The position numbers and the translations under genes are program-made. Below the pieces are notes generated by a model. The model was not told the DNA's origin and did not search any database. It saw only the letters and a list, made by a program, of their open reading frames with translations. 64,000 bases of DNA from Fictibacillus barbaricus (lineage in GTDB: Bacteria > Bacillota > Bacilli > Bacillales > Fictibacillaceae): assembly GCF_014635025.1 (NCBI RefSeq), contig NZ_BMCE01000002.1, forward strand, positions 1,116,001 to 1,180,000, read 5' to 3'. Positions 6,605 through 14,825 of this stretch are shown here, piece after piece (position 1 is the stretch's first letter; the number at the start of each line of letters is the position of its first letter).

Positions 6605-7954
6605 TTAATCTAATGCATTAACCGCGTTTATTAAACCAAACCCAGATTCTCCATCGTAACCTGTTTTGAAGACATCTTCAGAAGAAGACTGTATGATGTG
6701 TTTTACTTGTGACGGGGAAAGTTGGTCCTTACCGTGCTGTGCAATTATAACGCCTGCAAGTGCAGCAGTTTTTGGAGCGGCCATTGATGTTCCGCCTTTA
6801 TAGCCGTAGCCTCCACCCGGAATCGTGCTCAAGCACAGATATGTGTTATCTCGTCCAGCACCTGTCTCAGGATTATAGGCAGGGCCGAGGTCTCCACCTG
6901 GAGCCAGAACATCAATCTTGCCAACTCCGTAATTTGAATAGAATGCTAGATTCTTCAGTTGTCCGCCAGCAGAAACTCGAATCATGGTTTGGCTGCTTGG
7001 ACTGCGGTGTGTTGCACCATTGTCATCACCTGAAAGCTTCCCAGGAGAGCTGATGTCTAATGCATTATTTCCAGCAGATCCAACCACTGTTACACCCTTT
7101 TGAATGGCATACTGAATCGCTCTGTTAAATAATCGAACATCTGCCACAACATCTTTTGTTGCATATTCAGGATTTTGGAACCAGTCGTATCCGCCAAGTG
7201 ACATGTTCACAACATCTACATTGTCATCAGCTGCTGTCATTAATGCTTCTGCAATATGAGCTGTTTCCGCGCCACCCGTAGGGCCGAATACGCGGTATGC
7301 TGCTACTTTTAAATCTGGTCCGATACCCATAGTTCGACCTTTAGCAGCAATGGATCCTGCTACATGTGTTCCGTGTGAGTTTTGGTCCATAGCATCCGGG
7401 TATCCTGGCACAAACGACTTCCCATAAGCATAGTTGGCTTTTAAATCAGGATGGTTATAATCGATCCCTGTATCAATTACGCCTACAACTATATCTTTTC
7501 CGTCTACTGATTTACCTGAACCGCCTGGAAGGGTCCAAGATTCCCCGTTCTTCGTAACTTGCTTAATATCCCATTGTAAGGAGTTGTATAAATCTGCAGA
7601 TGATCCAGCTTCCGTCACGAATGCCGTTTCTTCTATAGCTGCCGTTTCAGGCTGAACAATATTCTGTACACCTGCTTCTAAAACGGTGCTCGATTTCTTG
7701 ATCTCAGATAGGAAGTTTGGGTTACTAGAAACGACTTCAACTGCACCAAGCTTGTCCAATCTGGATTCAATTTGGCCACCAGCCTTAGAGATTTCACTGC
7801 CATATCCCGATGGCAACTTGGCTTGTTCCTTAAAGATTACTATGTATTTCTTTTCTTGACCGTTTTCAGCCTTTGCTGCGATTGGACTACCGCTGAATGC
7901 GACTGAAGCCCCAAGTGTAAGCGCAAGCGCACTAGCCATAATTTTACTTTTCAT
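6605..7954 (-). CDS. Secreted subtilisin-like serine protease (S8)
   Basis: 449 residues from the ATG at 7954. That ATG is preferred because AAAGGAGGT lies 9 bases upstream; the ATG at 7963 touches the ribosome site. Layout: signal peptide about 1-29 ending near AAKA; I9-type inhibitory propeptide about 36-95 (KKYIVIFKEQ...); peptidase S8 domain about 150-446. Catalytic triad: D161 in VIDTGID, H194 in SHGTHVAG, S390 in GTSMAAP, with oxyanion N296 in GSAGN. An extracellular degradative protease; the roughly 50-residue linker between propeptide and mature start is somewhat long. Monocistronic with its own terminator. Confidence 0.93.
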   Translation of the reverse strand: MKSKIMASALALTLGASVAFSGSPIAAKAENGQEKKYIVIFKEQAKLPSGYGSEISKAGGQIESRLDKLGAVEVVSSNPNFLSEIKKSSTVLEAGVQNIVQPETAAIEETAFVTEAGSSADLYNSLQWDIKQVTKNGESWTLPGGSGKSVDGKDIVVGVIDTGIDYNHPDLKANYAYGKSFVPGYPDAMDQNSHGTHVAGSIAAKGRTMGIGPDLKVAAYRVFGPTGGAETAHIAEALMTAADDNVDVVNMSLGGYDWFQNPEYATKDVVADVRLFNRAIQYAIQKGVTVVGSAGNNALDISSPGKLSGDDNGATHRSPSSQTMIRVSAGGQLKNLAFYSNYGVGKIDVLAPGGDLGPAYNPETGAGRDNTYLCLSTIPGGGYGYKGGTSMAAPKTAALAGVIIAQHGKDQLSPSQVKHIIQSSSEDVFKTGYDGESGFGLINAVNALD

Positions 7955-7969
7955 ACAGATCATACCTCC

Positions 7970-8285
7970 TTTGTATTCTATATTTTATTATAGTTATTTT
8001 TTATAGCTTTACAATAAAAATTTTTAGAAAATTCTTCTTATTCAGCAATTTTAATATAGCATTCATTTTCCGTTACTTTAAGCTCATTTCTATCAAACTG
8101 GATTATAGGTTAAAAGAACTGTTATTCTTAATCATTTTAAAAAACTTAATTATTTAGTCCTTATATGCGTATCTTTTCTAATTACAATATACTTTTTTTT
8201 TCAAGCTATTTATTATGGAATCTGAAATAACTATTAATCTGTTTTTAAATAAACAAAAAATGTTGTTACCCATCTTTCCAGAATA
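7970..8285. other. AT-rich intergenic stretch
   Basis: About 315 bp between the protease start and the next terminator. It should contain the protease promoter on the minus strand, but I could not pick one convincing -35/-10 pair in the AT-rich sequence. No ORF or repeat seen. Confidence 0.5.
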
Positions 8286-8286
8286 A

Positions 8287-8335
8287 AAAATGCACCTCAT
8301 TTGTTAGATGGTGTCTAACAAATGAGGTGCATTTT
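8287..8335 (-). terminator. Long perfect-stem terminator of the flavoenzyme gene
   Basis: AAAATGCACCTCATTTG and its perfect complement form a 22-bp stem with a 5-base loop, flanked by A/T runs on both sides. It lies downstream of the flavoenzyme on the minus strand and could act in both directions. The AAATGCACC core is shared with the 2.3-3.9 kb repeats. Confidence 0.75.
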
Positions 8336-8379
8336 AAGACGAAATAGTTTTATATTTTTTTACAAAACGCATAAACGAT

Positions 8380-9717
8380 TTAACATGATGGTGGAACACT
8401 CTGTGGATGATTGAATACATTTTCGGGATCATATTTTGCTTTTACTCTTCGAAGTCTTTCAAAGTTTGCTCCCCAATAGGCAGATCCAAAATTTTTGATA
8501 TTTTCGTCTGGAACGTTAACATATGAACCAACTACGTATGGTTTCAACAGCTTACGCACTCTTTCAACTGATGCAAGACTGCGAGCTTCTTCTGACTTAT
8601 CTACCCAAGTCGCATTCCATTCTGTGTAAAACAATGGATTGCGCCAAAAGAATGCCGTTTTGTCGCTCGGCACTCTGCTAATGGCACCGCGCCAATTTGT
8701 AAAATAGAAATTGGATTCTGTTCCCTGTGCATCTTCTAAAAACTGTTTCATGACCGCAATGGGTTCTTCAGGCCAAAGGTTATTTGCCCAAGACGAAGAG
8801 AATTTAAAATTTTGATCTGCAAAAGGTGGTTCGGGAGGATCAAGGAAATCGATACAATCTGGATAGAAAAGTGTTTCTATAACTACTTCAGTTGGTGTTC
8901 CAGCACTTAGTAAAGGTTCTAATATTTGAATTAGTTCAGGCCTGGAACCCAAGAAAAGTCCTGTTGCCTGACACAGTCCATTTACTTTACTGAAAATCTC
9001 AAGGTAGCTCCCTAATCGTTCGTCTACAAACGGCATCAAATTTTGCCAAGCTCTAAATACCGTTTCCAACTGTTCCCATGGCCAAATAATATTAAAGACA
9101 GTTGCGGTTGCAGGGGCACGATGAACTTTAAACGTGTATTCGGTATTATATCCAAAAGTACCGCCGCCACCCCCTCGTGAAGCCCAAAATAAGTCCTCAT
9201 TACAAGAATCATCTGCTCTAAGAATCCTTCCTTTTGCATCCACCGTCTCCAGTGCCAGGAGGTTATCAGATATAACACCAATTGACCTTGAGACCAATCC
9301 AAATCCACCACCCGTCGTAATTCCTCCGATTCCAACGGTTGGACTATCTCCAAACACAGCCATAAAACCTTCTTGAGCTAATCCTTTTACAAGCGGGCCC
9401 ACGCGAATTCCCGGTTGAACGGTAGCAATTCCCTTTTTCTTATCTAAGTGAACTTTATTCATGTCGCTAGTATCAATAACGAGTCCTCCCTTTACAACTG
9501 AGAAGTCCTTATCTAGCGCATGACGGCCACTTCTGACGCGCAGGGGAACATCATTCTCACGAGCCCATATGATCGCATTACTTACATCGCATGCATTTTG
9601 TGCAAAAACAAAGACTTGAGGAAAGGTATTAACATAAGGGTTCCAGTTTTTAATGGCTTCTTTATAGCCGGGGTCTCCTTTAAAGATGACTCTTCCTGTT
9701 AACTGTGCAGATCCCAT
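8380..9717 (-). CDS. FAD-linked oxidase, berberine-bridge-enzyme type
   Basis: 445 residues from the ATG at 9717, which has GGGAG 8 bases upstream; in-frame codons further upstream are unlike the family. PCMH-type FAD domain about 30-210: VRSGRHALD carries the histidine expected to bind FAD 8-alpha covalently, and DSPTVGIGGITTGGGFG forms the flavin loop. The usual second (6-S-cysteinyl) attachment residue is not seen. The BBE C-terminal signature is present (NFGSAYWGANFERLRRVK, KYDPENVFNHPQS). Probably oxidises a sugar or alcohol using O2; similar to B. subtilis YgaK. Substrate unknown. Cytoplasmic, no signal peptide. Monocistronic. Confidence 0.88.
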   Translation of the reverse strand: MGSAQLTGRVIFKGDPGYKEAIKNWNPYVNTFPQVFVFAQNACDVSNAIIWARENDVPLRVRSGRHALDKDFSVVKGGLVIDTSDMNKVHLDKKKGIATVQPGIRVGPLVKGLAQEGFMAVFGDSPTVGIGGITTGGGFGLVSRSIGVISDNLLALETVDAKGRILRADDSCNEDLFWASRGGGGGTFGYNTEYTFKVHRAPATATVFNIIWPWEQLETVFRAWQNLMPFVDERLGSYLEIFSKVNGLCQATGLFLGSRPELIQILEPLLSAGTPTEVVIETLFYPDCIDFLDPPEPPFADQNFKFSSSWANNLWPEEPIAVMKQFLEDAQGTESNFYFTNWRGAISRVPSDKTAFFWRNPLFYTEWNATWVDKSEEARSLASVERVRKLLKPYVVGSYVNVPDENIKNFGSAYWGANFERLRRVKAKYDPENVFNHPQSVPPSC

Positions 9718-9895
9718 GTATTCAACTCCCAATAAACATTTTTGTAGATTATATTGTATGAATTGAGAGTTGATACGGTTAAAAATCAAATAAAAATCGC
9801 ACCGAATATGATCTGAGTTCATCATTTTTGTTATATGCAAGGTTGCATGAAAGCTGATCCCTTCTTATAATAATGGTGAATGGAGGTCGGTAGAA

Positions 9896-9943
9896 ATGGC
9901 AAATCATTTTGCCGGAATCAGAAGCTGCTCATGCAAAGCCTAG
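9896..9943 (+). other. Possible 15-codon leader ORF
   Basis: The 354-bp gap 9718-10071 holds no full gene. Within it, ATG at 9896 is preceded by GGAGGT and opens a 15-residue ORF, MANHFAGIRSCSCKA. It precedes the EF-G-binding protein gene, so it could be a leader peptide, but the support is only the ribosome site. Confidence 0.25.
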
Positions 9944-10071
9944 TATAGGGGCGATCCTTTGTATGGGCGTACATGTATATTAGATTTTTCGCCCAAGAAA
10001 GTAGATATCGTTTCTAATAATGGGCTTTGCACCTTGTTTTCTTTTCACTAAAAAATAAGGAGCTGAAAGCA

Positions 10072-10722
10072 GTGAATACACCATTCATTAGAAACCATCA
10101 ATATAACCTCATCAAAAAACAGGTCGGACTGTTGCAGCATGCCTGTAATAACGGTGCTGATCCAAAAGTGATTGAAGCCGCACAATATAGTGCTCAATCC
10201 AAAATCTTAGATGCATTTCCATCAGCAACAAAACCTCAACAAGAAATGTTAGAAAAGATTGTAACATTACGAAAAACTGAAGAATTCCAGCACTATCTGC
10301 AATCGTTGGAACAGTATTTAGAAGAGTTTCCAAGCGTCTCAGGAAAACAGATTACCAAACTGTTCCCTAAGAATAAAAAGCTGAAGACTCCTCATGTAAA
10401 CGACATCGATTATCGATTTATCAGTTACCTGGGCTGGGTTGACATCGCAACAAATAAATTGTTCCTTGTTTATCATCTGAACGGGCAATTAGCAGGCATC
10501 CAAGGAAGATATACGCCTGCAAAAAAAGGAATCTGCTTCTTATGTAACGGGATTGGAGACATTGCGTTGTTTTCTGCGATAACGAAATCAAAACCAGCTA
10601 ACGCTTCACCTGATTATTATAAGGCAATCGGTAACTATATTTGTATGGACAGTCATGCGTGCAACAAACGAATTACGGATGTGTCTGTATTGGAAAAGTT
10701 CCTTCAAGAGGTTCTTTATTGA
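10072..10722 (+). CDS. FusB-family elongation-factor-G-binding protein
   Basis: 216 residues from the GTG at 10072, with AAGGAG 9 bases upstream; the earlier ATG at 10027 has no ribosome site. The N-terminal helical bundle is followed by a C-terminal treble-clef zinc finger with CFLC at about residue 158 and CMDSHAC near residue 193. The FusB/FusC family binds domain IV of EF-G, frees EF-G stalled on ribosomes, and in staphylococci gives fusidic acid resistance. Length (FusB is 213) and zinc ligands fit well. In a chromosomal setting with no other resistance genes, a housekeeping ribosome-rescue role is likely. A strong terminator follows. Confidence 0.85.
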   Translation: MNTPFIRNHQYNLIKKQVGLLQHACNNGADPKVIEAAQYSAQSKILDAFPSATKPQQEMLEKIVTLRKTEEFQHYLQSLEQYLEEFPSVSGKQITKLFPKNKKLKTPHVNDIDYRFISYLGWVDIATNKLFLVYHLNGQLAGIQGRYTPAKKGICFLCNGIGDIALFSAITKSKPANASPDYYKAIGNYICMDSHACNKRITDVSVLEKFLQEVLY

Positions 10723-10736
10723 ATTCTTAATCATGT

Positions 10737-10764
10737 AAAAACCAAGCCGTGGCTTGGTTTTTTT
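10737..10764 (+). terminator. Terminator of the EF-G-binding protein gene
   Basis: AAACCAAGCC and GGCTTGGTTT pair around a two-base loop, followed by a T-run. Confidence 0.85.
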
Positions 10765-10774
10765 GTATTGTTAC

Positions 10775-10993
10775 CACGCACTAGTCCAATCATTGAGACA
10801 AGCCATGAGTAAGATGTTATAGAAGAGAGCTATGACTCTTTTTAATAATCTCAAAATAGGGGGTGTCTTTTTTGAGTTTAATAAGTATCTTAAATGGTCT
10901 TCTTGCGAATAAGAAAAAATGTAAAAGCAAGAAAAACAAAAAAAGAATAGGCTAACCCTATTATAGAGCTGCCCACTTAGGCAGCTCTTATTC
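10775..10993 (+). repeat. Dispersed repeat, copy A (with small ORF)
   Basis: CTAGTCCAATCATTGAGACA and the following GCCATGAGTA are shared, with few differences, with 18825-18856. Both copies then have an AGAGAG-n-CTCTTTT segment, and both end in a GAGCTGC...TTAGG...CTC hairpin (here AGAGCTGCC/GGCAGCTCT, 10965-10988). Copy A contains an extra internal stretch carrying a 27-codon ORF; copy B lacks it. This looks like a conserved transcript unit or structured RNA. Confidence 0.6.
10872..10955 (+). CDS. Candidate 27-residue basic peptide
   Basis: TTG at 10872 is preceded by AGGGGGTG with a 6-base spacer, one mismatch from the ideal ribosome site, and opens a 27-residue ORF. The first half is hydrophobic (MSLISILNGLLA) and the second half strongly basic (NKKKCKSKKNKKRIG). 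A hairpin with the features of a terminator follows within 10 bases. No family recognised. The good ribosome site and placement inside a dispersed repeat make it more than chance, but expression is unproven. Confidence 0.4.
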   Translation: MSLISILNGLLANKKKCKSKKNKKRIG

Positions 10994-11032
10994 GTATTTA
11001 GAAGACCAAAACATTTAATAGGCCATTTTCTT

Positions 11033-11062
11033 AAATAAAAAAGCTGCACAGACAGCAGCTTT
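11033..11062 (-). terminator. Terminator of the ABC exporter operon
   Basis: On the minus strand AAAGCTGC and GCAGCTTT pair across TGTCTGT, then TTTATTT follows, just past the permease stop. Confidence 0.8.
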
Positions 11063-11066
11063 CTCT

Positions 11067-12176
11067 TTACACGGTTACCTCTTTATTCTTAATCACTTTG
11101 TTTGTCACCAATAGAATAACGGTAGAAATAATAATCACCCATAATAGGCCAACTATCGGATATAACAAAGGTGCTCCCCATACATTAATTGTCTTAAAAT
11201 GATCAAACAAGAACTCAACTTTCATGATATAGATAAATGAAAAACTGAACATATCTTCTAACCAACTAGGAAAATTCATAGTTTCTACAACAAAAAATGG
11301 CACTGCAAAAATCACGGCATTGATAAAAAAAGAGAGCAACGAGTTTTTACAGAGAGAAGAGACCAAAATGATCAGCATTGCAAAAGCGAAGGCCGCAAAC
11401 AAGTGAAGACATAATTGAACAAGATGAAACTCTAGCATGGTAAAGCTATAAGGTGAAAAGTAGTACTTAAACATGTGCTGGATAGGTGTAGACCATCCTT
11501 CAAACCCATACTTTATTCCGTTCCACACGAGATTAAAAATCTCCCAGACTAGCACAACAACTGCAGCATAAATGAGTGATGCTATGATTTTGGACGTTAA
11601 CAATGTTTCCTTTCCTTTACGCGAACTAAGTATATAATGGTCTACACCTGAACTATATTCTTGTGTGTAGGTAGCCGAAAGTCCGATAAGGAGCATGCAT
11701 CCTGTTAAAAGGACCGAGTAAAAGCTCGCGTAATCGATCATTTCACTAGGTCCTTTATTATACGAAAAATAGGACAGGTCTACTTTCTGAATCATAGACT
11801 TTCCAAGTTCGCTGTTATACTTGTTTTCCTGATCAAGCGTCTTGTATGTTTCTTTCAACTGCCTTTCCGACCCTTTTATAAAGGCAATTTGTTCATAAAT
11901 GCCAGACCTTAAAATTTCTGTGTCGGTAAGGATTTGTCCCTCTTTTCCTTCTTCTACCCTTTTATCTATTATTTCATTTAGTCTTGCATTCTCTTTTTCA
12001 GCCAGCTCCACTTTTGCTTCTGGTAACGGGCCTTCCCACTCTTTGTATAGATCCCTTTCTGCTTGAGTCGAACTATCAAACGTAAAGCCTGTTGAAAACA
12101 AGAGTAAAAATAAAAACGTGATGTACACCATTTTTTGATTAAAAATCTTATAGAGTTCAAATTTCAACAGCTGCAT
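11067..12176 (-). CDS. ABC-2-type transporter permease
   Basis: 369 residues from the ATG at 12176, overlapping the ATPase stop (TGATG). One N-terminal membrane segment (about 17-31) is followed by a large extracytoplasmic region of about 115 residues (35-150, rich in E and K), then five hydrophobic segments between about 150 and 360. This is the layout of ABC-2 exporters with an extended first loop. It works with the ATPase encoded immediately upstream. Last gene of the ECF-sigma operon, so possibly part of an envelope-stress or antibiotic response. Substrate unknown. Confidence 0.85.
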   Translation of the reverse strand: MQLLKFELYKIFNQKMVYITFLFLLLFSTGFTFDSSTQAERDLYKEWEGPLPEAKVELAEKENARLNEIIDKRVEEGKEGQILTDTEILRSGIYEQIAFIKGSERQLKETYKTLDQENKYNSELGKSMIQKVDLSYFSYNKGPSEMIDYASFYSVLLTGCMLLIGLSATYTQEYSSGVDHYILSSRKGKETLLTSKIIASLIYAAVVVLVWEIFNLVWNGIKYGFEGWSTPIQHMFKYYFSPYSFTMLEFHLVQLCLHLFAAFAFAMLIILVSSLCKNSLLSFFINAVIFAVPFFVVETMNFPSWLEDMFSFSFIYIMKVEFLFDHFKTINVWGAPLLYPIVGLLWVIIISTVILLVTNKVIKNKEVTV

Positions 12177-13048
12177 CAAGCTGTTTCCTCCTCATCAAAA
12201 TAGTATAGATACAAGTCTTCTAGATTAGGATGATCTTGTATCGCATCGTGATCTGGCTGATCATCACTAAGGATTCTAAGCTGGAAACGGTCATCGACAC
12301 GGGCAATGTTCCCCACTTTATATTGAGATTGGTATCTCGGTATTTCATTCTCATCTATAACGAGCGTCCATACTTTGTCTTCAATTCCTTTTAACAATCG
12401 TTGAGGCGTTTCTTTCTTGATCAGTTGACCTTCTTTTAGGATCAGGACTTCTTTCGCGATGAATTCAATGTCTGAAACAATATGCGTAGATAGAACTACA
12501 ATTCGATTACTCGAGATCTTGGATAAGAGATTTCTAAATCGGATTCTTTCTTTCGGATCAAGACCTGCCGTAGGTTCATCCACGATTAATATTTTCGGAT
12601 CGTTCAATAACGCTTGTGCAATCCCTACTCGGCGTTTCATACCACCAGAAAATTCTCCTACTTTTTTTCGGCGAGCCTCTGATAAACCAACTAATTCCAG
12701 TACTTCATCAACCTTCTCATCAGTTTCCTCTTTCGGAAGTCCTTTAAGAGCGGCGATGTATTTCAAGAACTTTTCCGCTGTAAAATTCTTATAGAGCCCA
12801 ACATGCTGCGGCAGATAGCCGATCAGATTCCGATACTCGTGACTCATGGCCATAATATCTTGACCGTCTAACAATACCTGGCCAGAAGTTGGTTTCATCA
12901 CACTTGCCAAAATCCGCATAAGTGTAGTCTTCCCCGATCCGTTTGCTCCGAGTATTCCGTACACCCCGGTTGTTAACTCTAGATCAATAGCATCCAGTGC
13001 TTTTTTTTCTTTAAATGTTTTGGTTACTTGTTTAATGGTTAGTTTCAA
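12176..13048 (-). CDS. ABC transporter ATP-binding protein
   Basis: 290 residues from the TTG at 13048, which follows AAGGGGTG by 6 bases and gives MKLTIKQVTKTF; longer readings extend into the upstream gene. Walker A GANGSGKTT (about residue 35), Q-loop GYLPQHVGLY, signature FSGGMKRRVG, Walker B ILIVDEPTAGLD and the H-loop STHIVSD are all intact. The approximately 70-residue C-terminal extension is typical of ABC-2 export ATPases. Overlaps the upstream membrane-protein gene by 17 bp and the permease by 1 bp, so tightly co-translated. Confidence 0.92.
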   Translation of the reverse strand: MKLTIKQVTKTFKEKKALDAIDLELTTGVYGILGANGSGKTTLMRILASVMKPTSGQVLLDGQDIMAMSHEYRNLIGYLPQHVGLYKNFTAEKFLKYIAALKGLPKEETDEKVDEVLELVGLSEARRKKVGEFSGGMKRRVGIAQALLNDPKILIVDEPTAGLDPKERIRFRNLLSKISSNRIVVLSTHIVSDIEFIAKEVLILKEGQLIKKETPQRLLKGIEDKVWTLVIDENEIPRYQSQYKVGNIARVDDRFQLRILSDDQPDHDAIQDHPNLEDLYLYYFDEEETA

Positions 13049-13847
13049 AAGATACACCCCTTTTATAAATGTGGATAGCCTGGAACAAGACAGTGAGTGC
13101 AGCTGCAGCAATCACTAATAGGTAAATTTCAGCAGGCATACTTTCGATTCTTTCTACAACAGTAGTCTGACTTAAGAAGACGCTACTGGTAAGCCATAGT
13201 ACAACCCCACCCGTAATTGAATAAATCCCTCTGTATCGGCCAACAAAAAGCAGCGATAAAGCTGTAAAAACGGTGAATGGTGTCATCCAATAAAGTAATA
13301 ATTTCGAAACTAAAATCTCTTGATTCAACATTCCAAAGCTGATTGTAACAAGCAGATTGATTACAAGATTAAACCCGCCAACTACGAGCATCTTGGACAG
13401 GATGAGCTCCTGAAAGCTATACTTGAACGACATCTCAAGTTCCGCCATACCGCTATTTCGGCTTTTCAATACTTCGATCAAACCAGTGATTGTCGGGATA
13501 GGTGCAAGTACCATCATCATGGTATAAGGGTTGCCATCCATAACAAACACGCCAGTTAATGCAATCAGGAACAATAAACCGTTCGCGGTCCAAAACAACG
13601 GACTCACATAGAACATCTCTTCATACGCTTGTTTTATAATAGAAGCCATTCCTTTAATAGCTGTATTCCATTTATTCTCTTTTACAGGAACATGGGGACG
13701 AATTGCATGAATGGTCAACATGATCTCTTCCTCCGTCGGATATTCCACATCGTATTCGTCCAGGAATGTACCGATTTCAAGTTCGAGTTCCTCTATTTGG
13801 TTATCATTCTCGGTGTCATATGTATGGTGTAGTTTTCTGGTTCTCAT
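13032..13847 (-). CDS. Six-helix membrane protein of the ECF-sigma operon
   Basis: 271 residues from the ATG at 13847 (GGGGTG 6 bases upstream). An acidic cytoplasmic N-terminus of about 90 residues contains EEIMLTIHAIRPHVP. About six hydrophobic segments follow, between 88 and 265. It overlaps the ECF sigma gene by 32 bp and the ABC ATPase by 17 bp. Position directly after the sigma factor is where an anti-sigma factor is usual, so the soluble N-terminus may bind the sigma factor, but no zinc-finger motif is present; it could equally be a second permease-like subunit. Unknown family. Confidence 0.7.
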   Translation of the reverse strand: MRTRKLHHTYDTENDNQIEELELEIGTFLDEYDVEYPTEEEIMLTIHAIRPHVPVKENKWNTAIKGMASIIKQAYEEMFYVSPLFWTANGLLFLIALTGVFVMDGNPYTMMMVLAPIPTITGLIEVLKSRNSGMAELEMSFKYSFQELILSKMLVVGGFNLVINLLVTISFGMLNQEILVSKLLLYWMTPFTVFTALSLLFVGRYRGIYSITGGVVLWLTSSVFLSQTTVVERIESMPAEIYLLVIAAAALTVLFQAIHIYKRGVSFETNH

Positions 13848-14391
13848 CTTCAACACCCCGCTTTAAAAGTTTGGCTAGCTTCCCTAATCCTTGATGTAAC
13901 CTTGATTTCACGGTAGAAACATTTGAATCAGTCACATCAGCGATCTCTTTAATCTTGAAATGATGAAAATACTTTAGGATGACCACTTCTCTCTGAAAAT
14001 CTGGCAGTGAATCGACCGCTGTTTTCACTTGCTCTCTCACTTCCTTTCGCTCAAAGATGTAAGGAACATTATTTTGTTCACACACAAAAGCCTCGTTTAA
14101 TGCTGCTTGTTTTGAAATCTGTTTAAAATCTGAACTTCTCCAATAATCCCTGCAATGATTGACCGCAATGGAATAGAGCCAGCTTGAAAATTTTCCTTTA
14201 TTGGAATACGACTGAATGCGCTGGAACACTTTTATGAATATTTCCTGCGTTAAGTCATAGGCTGTCTCCCTGTTTCCTACTTTCCTATAGACATAGGCAA
14301 AGATCGCTTTATAGTATTTTCGTGTTAATACTTCCATTGCTGCTTGACTGCCGTCCAATATTTCTTTAACAAGCTGTTGATCTTCAGGCAC
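13816..14391 (-). CDS. ECF-type RNA polymerase sigma factor
   Basis: 191 residues. Region 2 spans about 22-90, with YRKVGNRETAYDLTQEIFIKVF and SSWLYSIAVNHCRDYWR (DNA melting and -10 recognition). Region 4 spans about 125-180, with LPDFQREVVILKYFHHFKIKEIAD and the helix-turn-helix VSTVKSRLHQGL (-35 recognition). No regions 1 or 3, as expected for ECF factors. It is the first gene of a four-gene minus-strand operon encoding a membrane protein and an ABC exporter, so it probably controls that exporter. No ECF-type autoregulated promoter could be recognised upstream, where a hairpin lies at 14451-14478. Confidence 0.9.
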   Translation of the reverse strand: MPEDQQLVKEILDGSQAAMEVLTRKYYKAIFAYVYRKVGNRETAYDLTQEIFIKVFQRIQSYSNKGKFSSWLYSIAVNHCRDYWRSSDFKQISKQAALNEAFVCEQNNVPYIFERKEVREQVKTAVDSLPDFQREVVILKYFHHFKIKEIADVTDSNVSTVKSRLHQGLGKLAKLLKRGVEDENQKTTPYI

Positions 14392-14450
14392 TTTCTATCA
14401 CCTCAATCAGTAAGACGTATACTTTTAAAAAAGGATTTAAATGGATGAAA

Positions 14451-14478
14451 AATAAAAAAGAGCTGTATGTTACAGCCC
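14451..14478 (-). terminator. Hairpin with T-run upstream of the ECF sigma gene
   Basis: On the minus strand GGGCTGT, AACAT, ACAGCTC, then TTTTTTATTTTT: a good intrinsic terminator about 60 bases before the sigma start. No minus-strand gene ends upstream of it, so it may be an attenuator in the sigma operon leader. Confidence 0.6.
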
Positions 14479-14825
14479 ATAAATTGTCGTTTGTATTCGA
14501 TTACAATTATTTCAAATTTTAGGATATCGTTCAATCACTTCATTTCCATTAATTTCAACTGTGTTATTTGGAGCTTGCTGAAAGTCATAGACTTTTTACA
14601 AGAATTCCAATTCTAATAATATCTTAGATGGAAATCTACCTACTAGATTCTCTCCTCCATTAACCTATCCTTGATTGGCTGCCTAAACCATTCATTTTGC
14701 TAGGAACTGAATATTGTTTGAATGTAAAGGATGTAACTTCTTTGTTAAGGTTCCTTTGTTTTGGCCATCTAAAGTGATTTGTCAGTTAAGATAGGAGTGA
14801 AAATAGAGTCAGGGAGGATAAACAA
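14479..14825. other. Divergent intergenic region
   Basis: About 350 bp between the sigma operon leader and the phosphodiesterase gene. It must contain promoters for both, but no clear consensus element was picked. No ORF with a ribosome site seen. Confidence 0.4.

Noticed and set aside
10771-11049. 92-residue minus-strand ORF
   Set aside because: No ribosome site, composition unlike a protein, and it runs antisense through the dispersed repeat and its terminator-like hairpin.
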